This document shows, one piece after another, positions 27,273 through 37,300 of a stretch of 64,000 nt of DNA. A program made the position numbers and the translations under genes. Every line of letters starts with the position of its first letter. The stretch's first letter is position 1. Below the pieces are notes generated by a model. That model saw nothing but the letters and a program-made list of their open reading frames with translations. It was not told where the DNA came from and made no database searches. This DNA is from Corynebacterium sp. NML140438. GTDB lineage: Bacteria > Actinomycetota > Actinomycetes > Mycobacteriales > Mycobacteriaceae. The DNA lies in the NCBI RefSeq assembly GCF_001875725.1, contig NZ_MLCQ01000019.1:124001-188000 (forward strand), read 5' to 3'.

Positions 27273-28616
27273 TTACTTCACCCCTGCCTGAATCGCGGTC
27301 ACGGCCACAGTGTTCACAATGTCGTCAACCGTCGCGCCGCGCGAAAGGTCGTTGACCGGCTTGTTCAGCCCTTGCAGGATCGGGCCGACGGCCAGCGCGC
27401 GACCGGTGCGCTGCGCGATCTTATACCCGGCGTTGCCCGCCTCAAGGTCGGGGAAGATAAACACATTCGCCTGCCCAGCCACGGGTGAGTCCGGCGCCTT
27501 CTGCTTCGCGACGCCACCATCGCACGCAGCGTCGAACTGAAGGGGGCCGTCGATAATTAAGTCGGAATTAATAGTACGGGCGGCGGCGACAGCCTCGACC
27601 GCGCGCTCCACGTCGGGGCCCGCACCGGAGGTGCCCGTGGCGTAGGAGAGCACCGCAACCTTCGGGTGGATACCGAATTGAGCGGCGGTCAACGCCGAGC
27701 TCACAGCGATTTCGCCGAGCTGCTGCGCGGATGGGTTGGGGTTTACGGCGCAGTCGCCAAACACCCAGAGGCGGCCCTGCATCACCATCAGGAAGATCGA
27801 CGACACCACCGAAGCCTCCGGGCGCGTCTTGATGATCTGAAACGCCGGCTTAATGGTCTCCGCCGTCGTGTGCACCGCACCCGAGACCATGCCGTCCGCG
27901 CGCCCGGTGTGCACCAACATGGTGGCGAAGTAGGAGACGTCCTGCATCGTCTCGCGGGCCTGCTCCAGGGTCACACCTTTGGACTTGCGCAGCTCGGCGA
28001 AGGTCTGCGCGAACTCCTCGGCAAGGTCGCAGGTGCGGTGATCCAGCAGCGTCGCCGCCGAGACGTCCAGCCCAAGCTCTTGCGCCTTCGCGGCGATCGC
28101 GTCCACGTCCCCCAGCAGCGTCAGCTTCGCGACGCCCTCCTCCAACAATCTATGCGCCGCCTCCAGCACGCGGGGATCCTCACCCTCCGGCAGAACGATG
28201 TGCGCGCCGACCTCGCGGGACTGGCCCAACAGGCGCGACCCGAAAACCAGCGGGGACATCACCGGCGCAACCTCCGGGATAGTGAGGTCGGCCGCCTCCG
28301 AGACATACGTGACCGTGGCGAGCAGCGTCGCACCGTAGCGTTCCACCGTCCGCCGCGCGAGGGTGGCGCGCTGCGGGGCGTCGATAAGCACGATGACCGC
28401 CGCGCCGAGTGCCGCGGCGAGCTCCGCATCGAAGGAGCACTCCCCCTGGCCCACAAACAACGTGTCCTGGTCCTGGCCCGCGCAGGCGGCGTAGGCATCA
28501 GCGAGCGTCTCCCCCGTGACGTGGACGGTGCGCAGGCCGTGCTGCGCCGCGAGCGCGTCAGCATCAGCACTGCCGAGGTTCGTGTTCGTGCAGGTAAGCA
28601 GTAGATGATGAGCCAT
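27273..28616 (-). CDS. pta: Phosphate acetyltransferase
   Basis: 447 residues from the ATG giving MAHHLLLTCTNTNLGSADAD, with AAAGG 7 bp upstream; the longer frame to 28691 would cross the promoter. The N-terminal 120 residues are a short version of the P-loop-like/DRTGG regulatory region. The catalytic PTA_PTB domain starts at SPLVFGSRLLGQSR. It contains RADGMVSGAVHTTAETIKPA, YATGTSGAGPDVERAVEA and a C-terminal GLNKPVNDLSRGAT. It makes acetyl phosphate from acetyl-CoA and phosphate. In C. glutamicum this operon is regulated by RamA/RamB; sites for these were not identified here. Confidence 0.96.
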   Translation of the reverse strand: MAHHLLLTCTNTNLGSADADALAAQHGLRTVHVTGETLADAYAACAGQDQDTLFVGQGECSFDAELAAALGAAVIVLIDAPQRATLARRTVERYGATLLATVTYVSEAADLTIPEVAPVMSPLVFGSRLLGQSREVGAHIVLPEGEDPRVLEAAHRLLEEGVAKLTLLGDVDAIAAKAQELGLDVSAATLLDHRTCDLAEEFAQTFAELRKSKGVTLEQARETMQDVSYFATMLVHTGRADGMVSGAVHTTAETIKPAFQIIKTRPEASVVSSIFLMVMQGRLWVFGDCAVNPNPSAQQLGEIAVSSALTAAQFGIHPKVAVLSYATGTSGAGPDVERAVEAVAAARTINSDLIIDGPLQFDAACDGGVAKQKAPDSPVAGQANVFIFPDLEAGNAGYKIAQRTGRALAVGPILQGLNKPVNDLSRGATVDDIVNTVAVTAIQAGVK

Positions 28617-28656
28617 AACCCAACCTTTAGAATCGTGGCGGACATAAATGCGTATC

Positions 28657-28662
28657 ATTCTA
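28657..28662 (-). promoter_or_regulatory. Likely -10 box of the pta-ackA promoter
   Basis: TAGAAT on the minus strand, preceded by TG one base away (TGTAGAATG), close to the corynebacterial -10 consensus and 40 bp before the pta start. No convincing -35 is seen, as is common in this genus. Confidence 0.55.
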
Positions 28663-29012
28663 CAGCCCCACCACAACACGCGGTCTGACAATTGGGTCCC
28701 AGTTCACATTTCTTTGATTTCTGGCGTTGAGTCTCACTTTCGGCGGTGGGTGGCCGCTGGCTCGGTGGCGCGCGGGCCGCCGGCTCGCCTTTCCAAAAAA
28801 GTTCCCGCGCCCGGGAACCATTTTGCATTTCGGGCCGGTTCCGGTCGACCAACGCTTCTTTTCCCCAGGTCGCGACGCATGTCCACGAAGAATGTTCCCG
28901 GTTTTCAAAATGACCGGGGAACAATCCCTATCTCCCGCAGCCGAGACGTAATACAGACCGCGGGAACCGGTCCTACTTACACCGGCTCGCCCGATCTTCT
29001 TGCATCAACGTA
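28663..29012. other. Intergenic stretch with a family B repeat copy
   Basis: No gene is seen here. Between about 28798 and 28900 the minus strand carries the family B motifs in the order GCGACCTGGGGAAAA, GCGTTGGTCGACC, GGAACCGGCC, GCAAAATGGTTCCCGGG. These match pieces of the block at 2087-2262 almost word for word. Another GTTCCCGG/CCGGGGAAC pair lies at about 28889-28921. Confidence 0.6.
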
Positions 29013-29052
29013 GAAAGCTGCCGCCCGCCAGAAACGGCGGACAGCAGCTTTC
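29013..29052 (-). terminator. Terminator of giant surface protein 1
   Basis: GAAAGCTGCCGCCCGCC and GGCGGACAGCAGCTTTC pair in a long stem with one or two bulges. It lies 86 bp after the stop codon of the gene at 29138. The four downstream paralogues each have a hairpin in the same place. Confidence 0.75.
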
Positions 29053-29137
29053 CCTCTCAAACGGCGCTCAAAGAGCGGTCAGTAAGCGTTGAGCTCACGG
29101 CCTCCCCGCAGCGGGGCGGCCCTATAGAGCGTCGTTC

Positions 29138-32100
29138 TTACTTCTGTTCCTTCACCGGCTTTGCTGGAGAAGGAGCAGCGGTGCCCTTCTTGGAGGACAG
29201 CTTCGTCGTCTTGCCGGAGGAACCCTGCAGCTCGAGGTCCTTCACCGAAGACTTCGGACCATTCGGGTTGCAGTTGTCGTAGATGATCGTGCCAGCCAGG
29301 ATACCGGCAGCGATCAGCACGATGCCCGCGGCGACCATGCCCAGGTCAGCGCCAACGGTGCCCAGCTGTGCGTTGATGCGCTCAACCTGAACAGCCATCT
29401 CTGGGTTGAAGATGCCAGCCTGCTGCTGGATGCGGGTGTTCGCGTCCTGTAGCTGAGCGCTTGCCTGCACCGCAACATCGCTCAGGACCGGAATCTGCAC
29501 CTGGGTAGCCAGGCCCAGTGGCAACAACGCGATCAGCGGCAGGCCAAAGCCCACTGCGCTAGCAATGCAGCGGTTGCGCTGGTCGTCGCTCAGGCCAGGG
29601 TTAGCAATCTGGACGTCAACTTCGCCGACCTTGTTGCCGTCCTTGTCGCTGATGATCGCCTTAGCGCCACCGAGCGGGGTGCCTGCGGGGACGGAGACGG
29701 TGATCTCGCCGGTCTTCGGGTCGACGTGGACCTTGGAGCCCTTGATCTCGTTGCCGTCCTTATCAACCAGCTTGCCGTCCTTATTCACGGCGCCCGGGTT
29801 GTTCACCTTGCCAACGACGTGGCCCTTACCATCTGCAGGAATCTTGCCGTCGCCCTCGGCTACGACGCCGATCGAGTCGAACGGGTTGCCACCCTTCGTG
29901 ACTTCGTCCTTGTTGCTGACGCCGTCACCGTCGAAGTCGCCGTTCGGGTCAAGGATGGACTTGCCGTCCTGGCCTACGAGCTGGAACTGCGCAGTTGCGC
30001 TGTCCGTGGACTTGTCGGCGTAGTTGAAGTCGACGCCTACCTTCGGCTCTGCAACCGGGGTGAGGGCCTCAACAACCTTATCCCAGTCCTGCGTTCCGAG
30101 CTTGGCGAACTGCTTAGCCAGATCGTCGTTGCTTGGGGCCTGCGCGGTGACGACGCCGTGCTCGTCGCCGGTGAACGTCCAGTCGGTAGCGTCCTTCGGC
30201 TGCGTAACGGTGATGGTTGTGCCTTCAGGTGCTTCCTTCTCGCCGAATGGCTTCTTCGACTGTGCGGACTCACCCGGCTTCACCGTTGTCGACTCACCGT
30301 AAGTCGGGTTTTCGACGTTCGCGGTGGTTTCCTTGCCGTTGTCGTCACGGCCAGCCTTGTGGCCGTCGACCGGGACCTCAACCTCAATCTTGCCACCTGG
30401 TAGATCGGAGTCCTCGATGACCAGCGTGATCGGACCATCAACATCGGTGCCTGGGGTGACCTTGATCTCGCCAGTCTCCGGGTCGATCGTCGCCGGGACG
30501 GTGTTACCGTCTTCGTCCTTCGCAGAGACCTTGGTGTCGTCGCCAGGGTTGGTGACCTTGACACCAGTGGACTGCTCTTCACCAGTCGGCTTGACCGTCT
30601 TCGGGTTATCAGCGCCCTCGACGGTGGTCTTGTTGGAGGCGTCGGAGCCGTTGTCGTCGCGACCGGCCTGGTGGCCTTCAACGTCTACGTCGGTGACCAG
30701 TGGGCTGTCCAGCGATGGGTCATCAACGGTGACCGTGATCGGACCATCGACGTCCTCACCCGGGGTGACAACAACGTTGCCGTTTTCGTCCAGCTTCGCC
30801 GGGATATCCTTCCCGTCCTCATCCTTGGCAGAAACCTTCGTATCCTTGGTCGGGTTCTTCACCTTGATGCCGGTGGACTGCTCGTCGTTCGTCGGCTTCA
30901 CTGGTTGCTTGCCAGCTTCGTCCAGCCCCACAGCATCGTCTGCAGGTTTGGTGTCGCCGCCAGGCTTGCTGTTCGGGTCGTTCGGGTCAGTGCCGGCGTC
31001 GATTTCGTCCTTATCGGAGACACCGTCGCCGTCGGTGTCCGACTTGTTCGGGTCTGTTGGCTCGCCGTTGTTCTTCGATCCGTCGAGCTCTTCCTTGTCG
31101 GTTAGGCCGTCGCCGTCGGAGTCACGGGAGGAATCCTTGACGATCAACGGGAACGTCTTCGTGCCGACGGAATCACCGTCGGTGACTTTGACCGTGACGT
31201 TGAAGACGGCGTCGCCGTCCTTCGTCACAAAGTCAGCGCCGTTCTTATCGAACTTTGGCGTGCCCGTGATCTCACCGGTCTCCGGGTTGATGGTCAGGCC
31301 TTCCGGCGCACCGGACAGCTCGTACTTCGGAGCCTTCAGCGGTTCGTCAGTCTCGACCTTGATTGGGTCGATCTCGTCGTCGGACCAGATTTCCTGCCCC
31401 TTGATCGGCTTCACCGTCAGGTTCTCCGCAGCGGGAGTCTCTTCACCGGCTGGAACCTGTACAACAATGGTGTCGGTGATTTCCTCGCCGTCGATGATGG
31501 CGGTCACCGGCAGCTCGAAGTTGTAGGCAGGCGCGCCTGCCTCCTGCTTCGGGACGCTGACGGTAGCGACACCCTTCTCATCGAAGGAAACAGTAGTTCC
31601 CTCCGGCGCCTTCGACAGATCGCCCTTAAACTCGGTGCCCTCTGGCAGCGCGTCAACCGACTTGCCGTTCAGCGTAAACGCTGGCGTAGCCGTCGCTGTA
31701 TCCTGCTCTGCAGTGACCAAGGCTGGGTAGTCAACGCCGTAGTTTTCGCTGGCAGACTGCGCAACCACCTTCGTCGTTACTGGTTTCGACGGCTCCTTGC
31801 CGGACTCCGTAGCAACCGCCGTGATCTCATCCCCCTTGTTCAGAGGAAGCGCCGACCGCGGCACCGCGGCGGTAAACGTACCAGGGTTTTCCGGATCCTC
31901 GCTTGCAACAACAACCGCACCCGTCGGCATCGTGACGGCAACATCGCTACCTGCTGGGGCCTTCACAGTCACCACACGATCAGCGGTGGTTACCGGATCA
32001 ATCGTCGGAGCGACAGAGTCTTCCAGCGTCTCCGTCGTTGCCGTGAAGTTATCGCCCTTGGTGATCTCCCCGTTCGGGGACACAGCCAGCAGCGTGTAGT

Positions 32101-33868
32101 TCTGGCCATCTACAAGGCCCTCAAGGTTCGGAATGTGCACCGCGCCGTTCTCGTAGGAACGACGGTCACTCATTGAGTTACGGCCAACAGCATCAGCCTG
32201 ATCAAAGGTCGGCTTGCCGGTAGCTTCATCTGCGGTGACCTTGTCAGTTGGCACAACCCACACCGTCATCGGCGCAACACCGTTGGTGGTCACCGCAATT
32301 AAGCGACCATCTTTCGAATCCACATATTCGGTACGCAGCGCACGCACATCAATATCTGAATCGTTGATGTTGACCTTGTCCTGCGCAATAGTCGGCTCAG
32401 CCGGCTTGTAGGAACCCGGTTTCTTCGGGTCCGTACCATCCTTGAGCACTTCCTGACCGTCAGGAATACCATCACCATCGGTATCCGCCTGCGCGGAGTC
32501 GGTTCCGATCTGACGCTCGTACTGGTCAGTCAGGCCATCCCCGTCGGTATCGACGACGTTGATGTAGCTGGCCGCAACGGAGTTCTTCAGCAACCGTGGT
32601 GGTTTGCCTTCATCAACAGCACCAATATTGACCTTGCGATCCTGGAGGTCGACCTCAATCCAAGAAAGCGCCTCGAGGTACTCACCTTCGGGCTGGTTGG
32701 TCAGCTCAAGGAAATTCTCATCCAGTTTGTACTCGATCGTCCACGAGCGGTTCTGCCCCAGCGTCCCCCACAGGATATCGTTCACATTGCCACGCACCTC
32801 ATCGAAGCGCTTGTTGTCGAACTTCTCACCGTCGTAAAGGAACGAGATCTCAGGGTTGGTTTTGGACGTAGCAAGGCCGGTGTCCTTGTCAAAGCCCATC
32901 GCAAACGTCTTGCGGCGATTCGACTTATTTCCATTCACATCGGAGTTATAAATCGTCACTTCTTTGACGTACGGCGCGATCTTCGGATCGAGTTGCTCAC
33001 TGAACAGCCAAGAGCCTGAGTACAGTGACTGCAGGAAGTTTTCTGTCAGCTTTGCGGTGGTCGTCGACTTGAGGGTGTTATTTTCCTGGTCGTAGTAGAG
33101 GTAGTTTGCCACACCGCTCGGGATATTGTTGGCGCCAGCGCCGTCGTAGAGTTCGCGACTCTCAGCTTCAAGTCCGGCCTTCTCTAGCGCCTGCTCCGGG
33201 CTGAGCATCAGCGTGCTCTGCACCGAGTTCTTCATCACACGGCCGTCATTGCGCAGCCAGTAGTAGTCGACCGCAAAGCCGCTTTCCGGCACGCCGATGT
33301 CGGAGAGCTGCTTACCATCGTTTAAGTAAATCTGGATGTAGGACGCATAGTCCTTACCGGCAGCCCCCGGGAAGCTCTTCGATTCATTCAACGGGAGTGT
33401 CCACTCGGACCCCTTCGGGTCACGCTTCTTAAAGGTTCCCTGGGCGTCGCTATTGGTGCCCACCAGCTCAATGCGGGCAATTTGGGAGTAGAGCTCTTTG
33501 TCGCGGAACCGAATGAACTGTGCATTCGAGTCCGGATCACTTTCAGATACTCCACCGCTCATGTAGCCCTTAGATTGGCTCCAGTGTGGGACCTTAAACA
33601 CAAACGCAGTACCGGTTGACTGGCCGTCGACATACTCGGGAATAAGCCCCGCATAGCGGAGGCCATCGGCCGCGCCATTGTCGTACACGCGGCCGGAGTC
33701 CGCGGGCACGTACCTACCGGCAGAGTCGGTGATCTGCCCTGGGGCCGCCTGGGCAACATTGGACAGGTTCGGTGCAGCGATCGGCTGAGCGAACGGGGCA
33801 ACGAGCGCAAACGACAGCGCCGCAGCAGCAATCGACGTGCCGCGACGAGACCTCTGTGGGTTTTGCAC
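29138..33868 (-). CDS. Giant surface protein 1 (distinct head, calcium loops, shared C-terminal anchor)
   Basis: 1576 residues from a GTG with AAAGGA 6 bp upstream. This aligns with the ATG starts of the paralogues, while an ATG at 33883 overlaps the ribosome-binding site. The signal peptide contains SRRGTSIAAAALSFALVAPF. The N-terminal head (about 35-430) differs from the other paralogues. Calcium-type TSP3 loops follow at about 436-482 (DTDGDGLTDQYE, DTDGDGIPDGQE) and 912-967 (DSDGDGLTDKEE, DTDGDGVSDKDE). Ig-like and Rib-like domains come between and after, then one long domain ending GDFDGDGVSNKDE and GGNPFD. The anchor begins CIASAVGFGLPLIALLPLG (about 1430) and the second hydrophobic segment ends IIYDNC (about 1530). 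There is no LPXTG. Extracellular, function inferred as adhesion. Confidence 0.85.
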   Translation of the reverse strand: MQNPQRSRRGTSIAAAALSFALVAPFAQPIAAPNLSNVAQAAPGQITDSAGRYVPADSGRVYDNGAADGLRYAGLIPEYVDGQSTGTAFVFKVPHWSQSKGYMSGGVSESDPDSNAQFIRFRDKELYSQIARIELVGTNSDAQGTFKKRDPKGSEWTLPLNESKSFPGAAGKDYASYIQIYLNDGKQLSDIGVPESGFAVDYYWLRNDGRVMKNSVQSTLMLSPEQALEKAGLEAESRELYDGAGANNIPSGVANYLYYDQENNTLKSTTTAKLTENFLQSLYSGSWLFSEQLDPKIAPYVKEVTIYNSDVNGNKSNRRKTFAMGFDKDTGLATSKTNPEISFLYDGEKFDNKRFDEVRGNVNDILWGTLGQNRSWTIEYKLDENFLELTNQPEGEYLEALSWIEVDLQDRKVNIGAVDEGKPPRLLKNSVAASYINVVDTDGDGLTDQYERQIGTDSAQADTDGDGIPDGQEVLKDGTDPKKPGSYKPAEPTIAQDKVNINDSDIDVRALRTEYVDSKDGRLIAVTTNGVAPMTVWVVPTDKVTADEATGKPTFDQADAVGRNSMSDRRSYENGAVHIPNLEGLVDGQNYTLLAVSPNGEITKGDNFTATTETLEDSVAPTIDPVTTADRVVTVKAPAGSDVAVTMPTGAVVVASEDPENPGTFTAAVPRSALPLNKGDEITAVATESGKEPSKPVTTKVVAQSASENYGVDYPALVTAEQDTATATPAFTLNGKSVDALPEGTEFKGDLSKAPEGTTVSFDEKGVATVSVPKQEAGAPAYNFELPVTAIIDGEEITDTIVVQVPAGEETPAAENLTVKPIKGQEIWSDDEIDPIKVETDEPLKAPKYELSGAPEGLTINPETGEITGTPKFDKNGADFVTKDGDAVFNVTVKVTDGDSVGTKTFPLIVKDSSRDSDGDGLTDKEELDGSKNNGEPTDPNKSDTDGDGVSDKDEIDAGTDPNDPNSKPGGDTKPADDAVGLDEAGKQPVKPTNDEQSTGIKVKNPTKDTKVSAKDEDGKDIPAKLDENGNVVVTPGEDVDGPITVTVDDPSLDSPLVTDVDVEGHQAGRDDNGSDASNKTTVEGADNPKTVKPTGEEQSTGVKVTNPGDDTKVSAKDEDGNTVPATIDPETGEIKVTPGTDVDGPITLVIEDSDLPGGKIEVEVPVDGHKAGRDDNGKETTANVENPTYGESTTVKPGESAQSKKPFGEKEAPEGTTITVTQPKDATDWTFTGDEHGVVTAQAPSNDDLAKQFAKLGTQDWDKVVEALTPVAEPKVGVDFNYADKSTDSATAQFQLVGQDGKSILDPNGDFDGDGVSNKDEVTKGGNPFDSIGVVAEGDGKIPADGKGHVVGKVNNPGAVNKDGKLVDKDGNEIKGSKVHVDPKTGEITVSVPAGTPLGGAKAIISDKDGNKVGEVDVQIANPGLSDDQRNRCIASAVGFGLPLIALLPLGLATQVQIPVLSDVAVQASAQLQDANTRIQQQAGIFNPEMAVQVERINAQLGTVGADLGMVAAGIVLIAAGILAGTIIYDNCNPNGPKSSVKDLELQGSSGKTTKLSSKKGTAAPSPAKPVKEQK

Positions 33869-33974
33869 AATAAATCCTTTCATTGGCTTTGAAGAACGTG
33901 CACCAGCAGCACTGCCAGCCTTCACACCGCTTTTCCGGCGCAAATACAGGCACCACTTGGCTTACAGTTATCCA

Positions 33975-33980
33975 ATAGTA
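33975..33980 (-). promoter_or_regulatory. Possible -10 box of giant surface protein 1
   Basis: TACTAT on the minus strand (GTTACTATTGG), about 106 bp before the start codon and about 60 bp downstream of the poly-G tract. It is less like the paralogue promoters (TACAAT), so the position is tentative. Confidence 0.4.
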
Positions 33981-34041
33981 ACGATGAAAGGTATGCATAC
34001 CCACTAGATAATTAGTGCTAGCCCATTGGCGAGGATTACTA

Positions 34042-34055
34042 CCCCCCCCCCCCCC
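34042..34055 (-). repeat. Homopolymer tract G14 upstream of giant surface protein 1
   Basis: Fourteen consecutive C on the plus strand (G on the coding strand), 174 bp upstream of the start codon. It lies between this gene's promoter region and the terminator of the next gene upstream. Three paralogues have tracts in similar positions. Confidence 0.9.
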
Positions 34056-34204
34056 GCACGCAATAACCTAAGAATCCCTAGTAAACCCTTATCGGCACAA
34101 TATTCAGCCGACGGCGCTAGACCACCCCGTACAAGAACTATCCCCCTACGTGGACCGATGCCCACATCCAGGCCCAGAAACCGCCGCACGCTTCCAGCAA
34201 CACA

Positions 34205-34242
34205 AAAGCCGCCACCCGCCATATTCGGCGGGCGGCGGCTTT
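34205..34242 (-). terminator. Terminator of giant surface protein 2
   Basis: AAAGCCGCCACCCGCC and GGCGGGCGGCGGCTTT pair over 16 positions with one mismatch and a 6-base loop. On the minus strand TTTTGTGTT follows. It lies 80 bp past the stop codon at 34323. Confidence 0.85.
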
Positions 34243-34281
34243 GCCACTCTCAGCTGCCATTCAGCAGGTGTTTAGCGCTCA

Positions 34282-34305
34282 GTCTCCCCCCGACAAGGGG
34301 GAGAC
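34282..34305 (-). other. Stop-proximal hairpin of giant surface protein 2
   Basis: GTCTCCCCC and GGGGGAGAC form a 9-bp perfect stem with a 6-base loop, starting 17 bp after the stop codon. Similar C/G-rich hairpins lie just after the stop codons at 29138 (29099-29121), 39639 (about 39596-39615) and 43781 (about 43742-43770). A possible fifth is near 50205-50250. They may protect the transcript 3' end. Confidence 0.6.
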
Positions 34306-34322
34306 ATCGAGGGTGCGAGTGC

Positions 34323-37300
34323 TTACTTGGTGGATGGAGCTTCCTTCATTGGCTTCGTGGCCTTTTCGCCCTTTTCACCAGAGGACAGCTTCACCTTGCT
34401 GCCGGAGGAACCCTGCAGCTCCAGGTCCTTCACAGAGGAGCTTGGGCCACCTGGCTTGCAGTTGTCGTAGATGACCGTGCCAGCCAGGATGCCAGCAGCG
34501 ATCAGCACGATCCCCGCGGCAACCATACCGAGGTCCGCACCAACGGTGCGCAGCTGAGCGTTGATACGCTCCGCCTGGGCAGCCATCTCCGGGTTGAAGA
34601 TGCCAGCCTGCTGCTGGATACGAGTGTTCACAGCCTTCAGCTGAGCATCAACCTGTGCAGCGACGTCGCTCAGAACCGGGATTTGAATCTGGGAAGCCAG
34701 CCCCAATGGCAGCAGCGCGATCAGCGGCAGACCGAAGCCCACAGCGGATGCGGCACAGCGGCCAGCGTCGAAACCGTTTTCCTTCGGATCGAACGGGTTG
34801 AGGCCCTTTTCGATTTCCTTGCCGTTTGGAACACCGTCACCGTCGAAGTCACCGCTCGGATCCAAGATGGACTTGCCGTCCTGACCAACCAGGCGGAACT
34901 GTGCCTCGCCCGGCTTGGTGGTCTTACCATCGGTGACGCCGAACTTCGCCAGTGGGTTTGCCACGTTGCCGAAGTCCTTCGTGAACTGCTCGAAGGTCAG
35001 CTTACGGCGAGCATCATCCGGCTGGCCGTACTTGCCAGTGAACTGCTTCGTCAACTGGTCCATGGACGGTGCCTGGCCGGTCACGACTGGGCCATTCGTG
35101 CCGAACTGCCAGTCGGTAGCACCCTCAGCCTTCGGGTCCTGTGCGTTGATGCCCTTTGGCGTGTAGTCCTTGCCGTCCTTGGTGAAGGACGGGGTAGCCT
35201 CACCCTTCGTGCCAGGCTTGACATTCGTCTCGGCTGGGTACTTAAAGTCCAGGGAGTCCAGGCTGTCACCAGGAGCCGGTGCAGGTTTGTCACCTGGGGT
35301 CTTCTGGTCTTCACCTTCGCCGTCCTTCGGCTTCGGCTGAACCTCAGCCGTCGACGGGTTACCTGCCTCATCGGTGACCTTGATCTTGCCACCAGGCTTC
35401 AGCTCCATACCAGCCGGAACATCAACAGTCCAGTTACCGTTCTCATCGGTAGGCACCGTCTTCTTCGTGCCATCCGGGAACTCAACCGTGACACTCGAGT
35501 TCGGACGATCGTCCTTACCCTTGACCTGCTTGTCGCCCTCCGTCACATTGTCAATGGTCGGAGCGGTCTCATCCGGCGTGGAGGTTTCATCGGCAGGGTT
35601 AGATCCCTTCTCGATCTCCTCGCGGTTCTTCTTACCGTCACCATCAAAGTCACCGTCCGGATCCAGCAAGGACTTACCATCCTTACCAACCAGATCGAAA
35701 CCAGCCTTGGCAGAGTTCGACGTACCATCCTCGTACTCAAACTCAACAGAGACGTCCGGCTTCACAAACGGAGTGAACTCCTTCACGAACTGATCCCAAC
35801 GCTGCTTCTTCGGCGTCTTCTGCAGCTCAGGCATCTTCTCAGCAATCTTCTCGCCAACCTTCTCGTAGGTCGGCGAAGTCGCCGTCACAACACCATCCGT
35901 CTGCGAAGTCTCAAACTTCCAGTCCTCCGAGCCTTCAGACGGCGTGCTCTTCGCAGCCTTCACAGGCGCATCAGCTTCACCAAACGGCTTCTTCGACTGC
36001 TCAGTCTTACCAGCCTCAACCTTCGTGGCATCGCCGTAGTTCGGGACAAACTTCGCAGCATCGGAGCGCGGGTCAACGATCTTAATGTCGATCTCGCCGA
36101 CCTTGTTGCCGCCCTTGTCCTTAACAACAACCTTGCCATCCTGAGGCTTCGTACCCTCCGGCACCGTCACCTTGATCTCACCAGTGTTCGGATCAACCTC
36201 AACCTTGGCATCCTCAATCGGATTACCGTCCTTATCCAGGACCTCACCCGTCATACCCTCAGTCGGGTTCTTCACCTTGTCATCAAGCGACTTCGGCTTG
36301 TTATCAGCCGGAACCACGTCAGTTGCGGTACCCGGAACAATCGACGGAGCAGGCTCAATGATCTTAATGTCGATCTCGCCGACCTTGTTGCCGCCCTTGT
36401 CCTTAACAACAACCTTGCCATCCTGAGGCTTCGTACCCTCCGGCACCGTCACCTTGATCTCACCAGTGTTCGGATCAACCTCAACCTTGGCATCCTCAAT
36501 CGGATTACCGTCCTTATCCAGGACCTCACCCGTCATACCCTCAGTCGGGTTCTTCACCTTGTCATCAAGCGACTTCGGCTTGTTATCAGCCGGAACCACG
36601 TCAGTTGCGGTACCCGGAACAATCGACGGAGCAGGCTCCTCAACCGTCACCGTAACGTCGACGTTGTCCTTCGAACCATCCGGGTAGGTCACCTCAACAG
36701 GAACCGTGATCTTGTCCCCAGGCTTCTTGTCCTCAGGAACAGGAACCGTGATCTTACCGGTCTCTTTATCAACCTCCACACCGTCAGGTGCGTTCTCACC
36801 AGGAGTGAACTTCGTGCCTGCAGGAGGCGTCACTTCCTTACCATTTTTGTCCGTGAACTTCGGAGCAGGAACCGTGGCATTCTCGCCAGGCTTCCCCTTG
36901 CCTTCCTCATATTTCGGATCAAAAAAGTCAGCTTGCTTGCCAATCACGATCGGCGCGTAAACACCGTTTGTGGAGCCGTCGGCATACTTCACGCGAACTG
37001 GCAAGTTGACTTTGTCCCCTGGCTTCAGCTCTTCGCCGTCGATGCCGTTCGGGCCAGGAGTGACTGTAATCACGCCAGTCGCCGAATCAATCTCCGCCGT
37101 CCATCCATCTGGCAAGGCACTCTTGTGCAGTTGGTACTCTGCCCCCTGGAGGCGCTCATCCGACGGGTCAATCGGCTCACCTGTCTTCGAATCAGTGAAG
37201 TGTGGCTTGCCAGTAGGTGTCTCCTTGCCGATTTCAGCGAAAGTAGGGTCGTACTCAGGAGTTACCTCAGATGCAGTCTTCACCAGCGCTGTGAAAGAGT

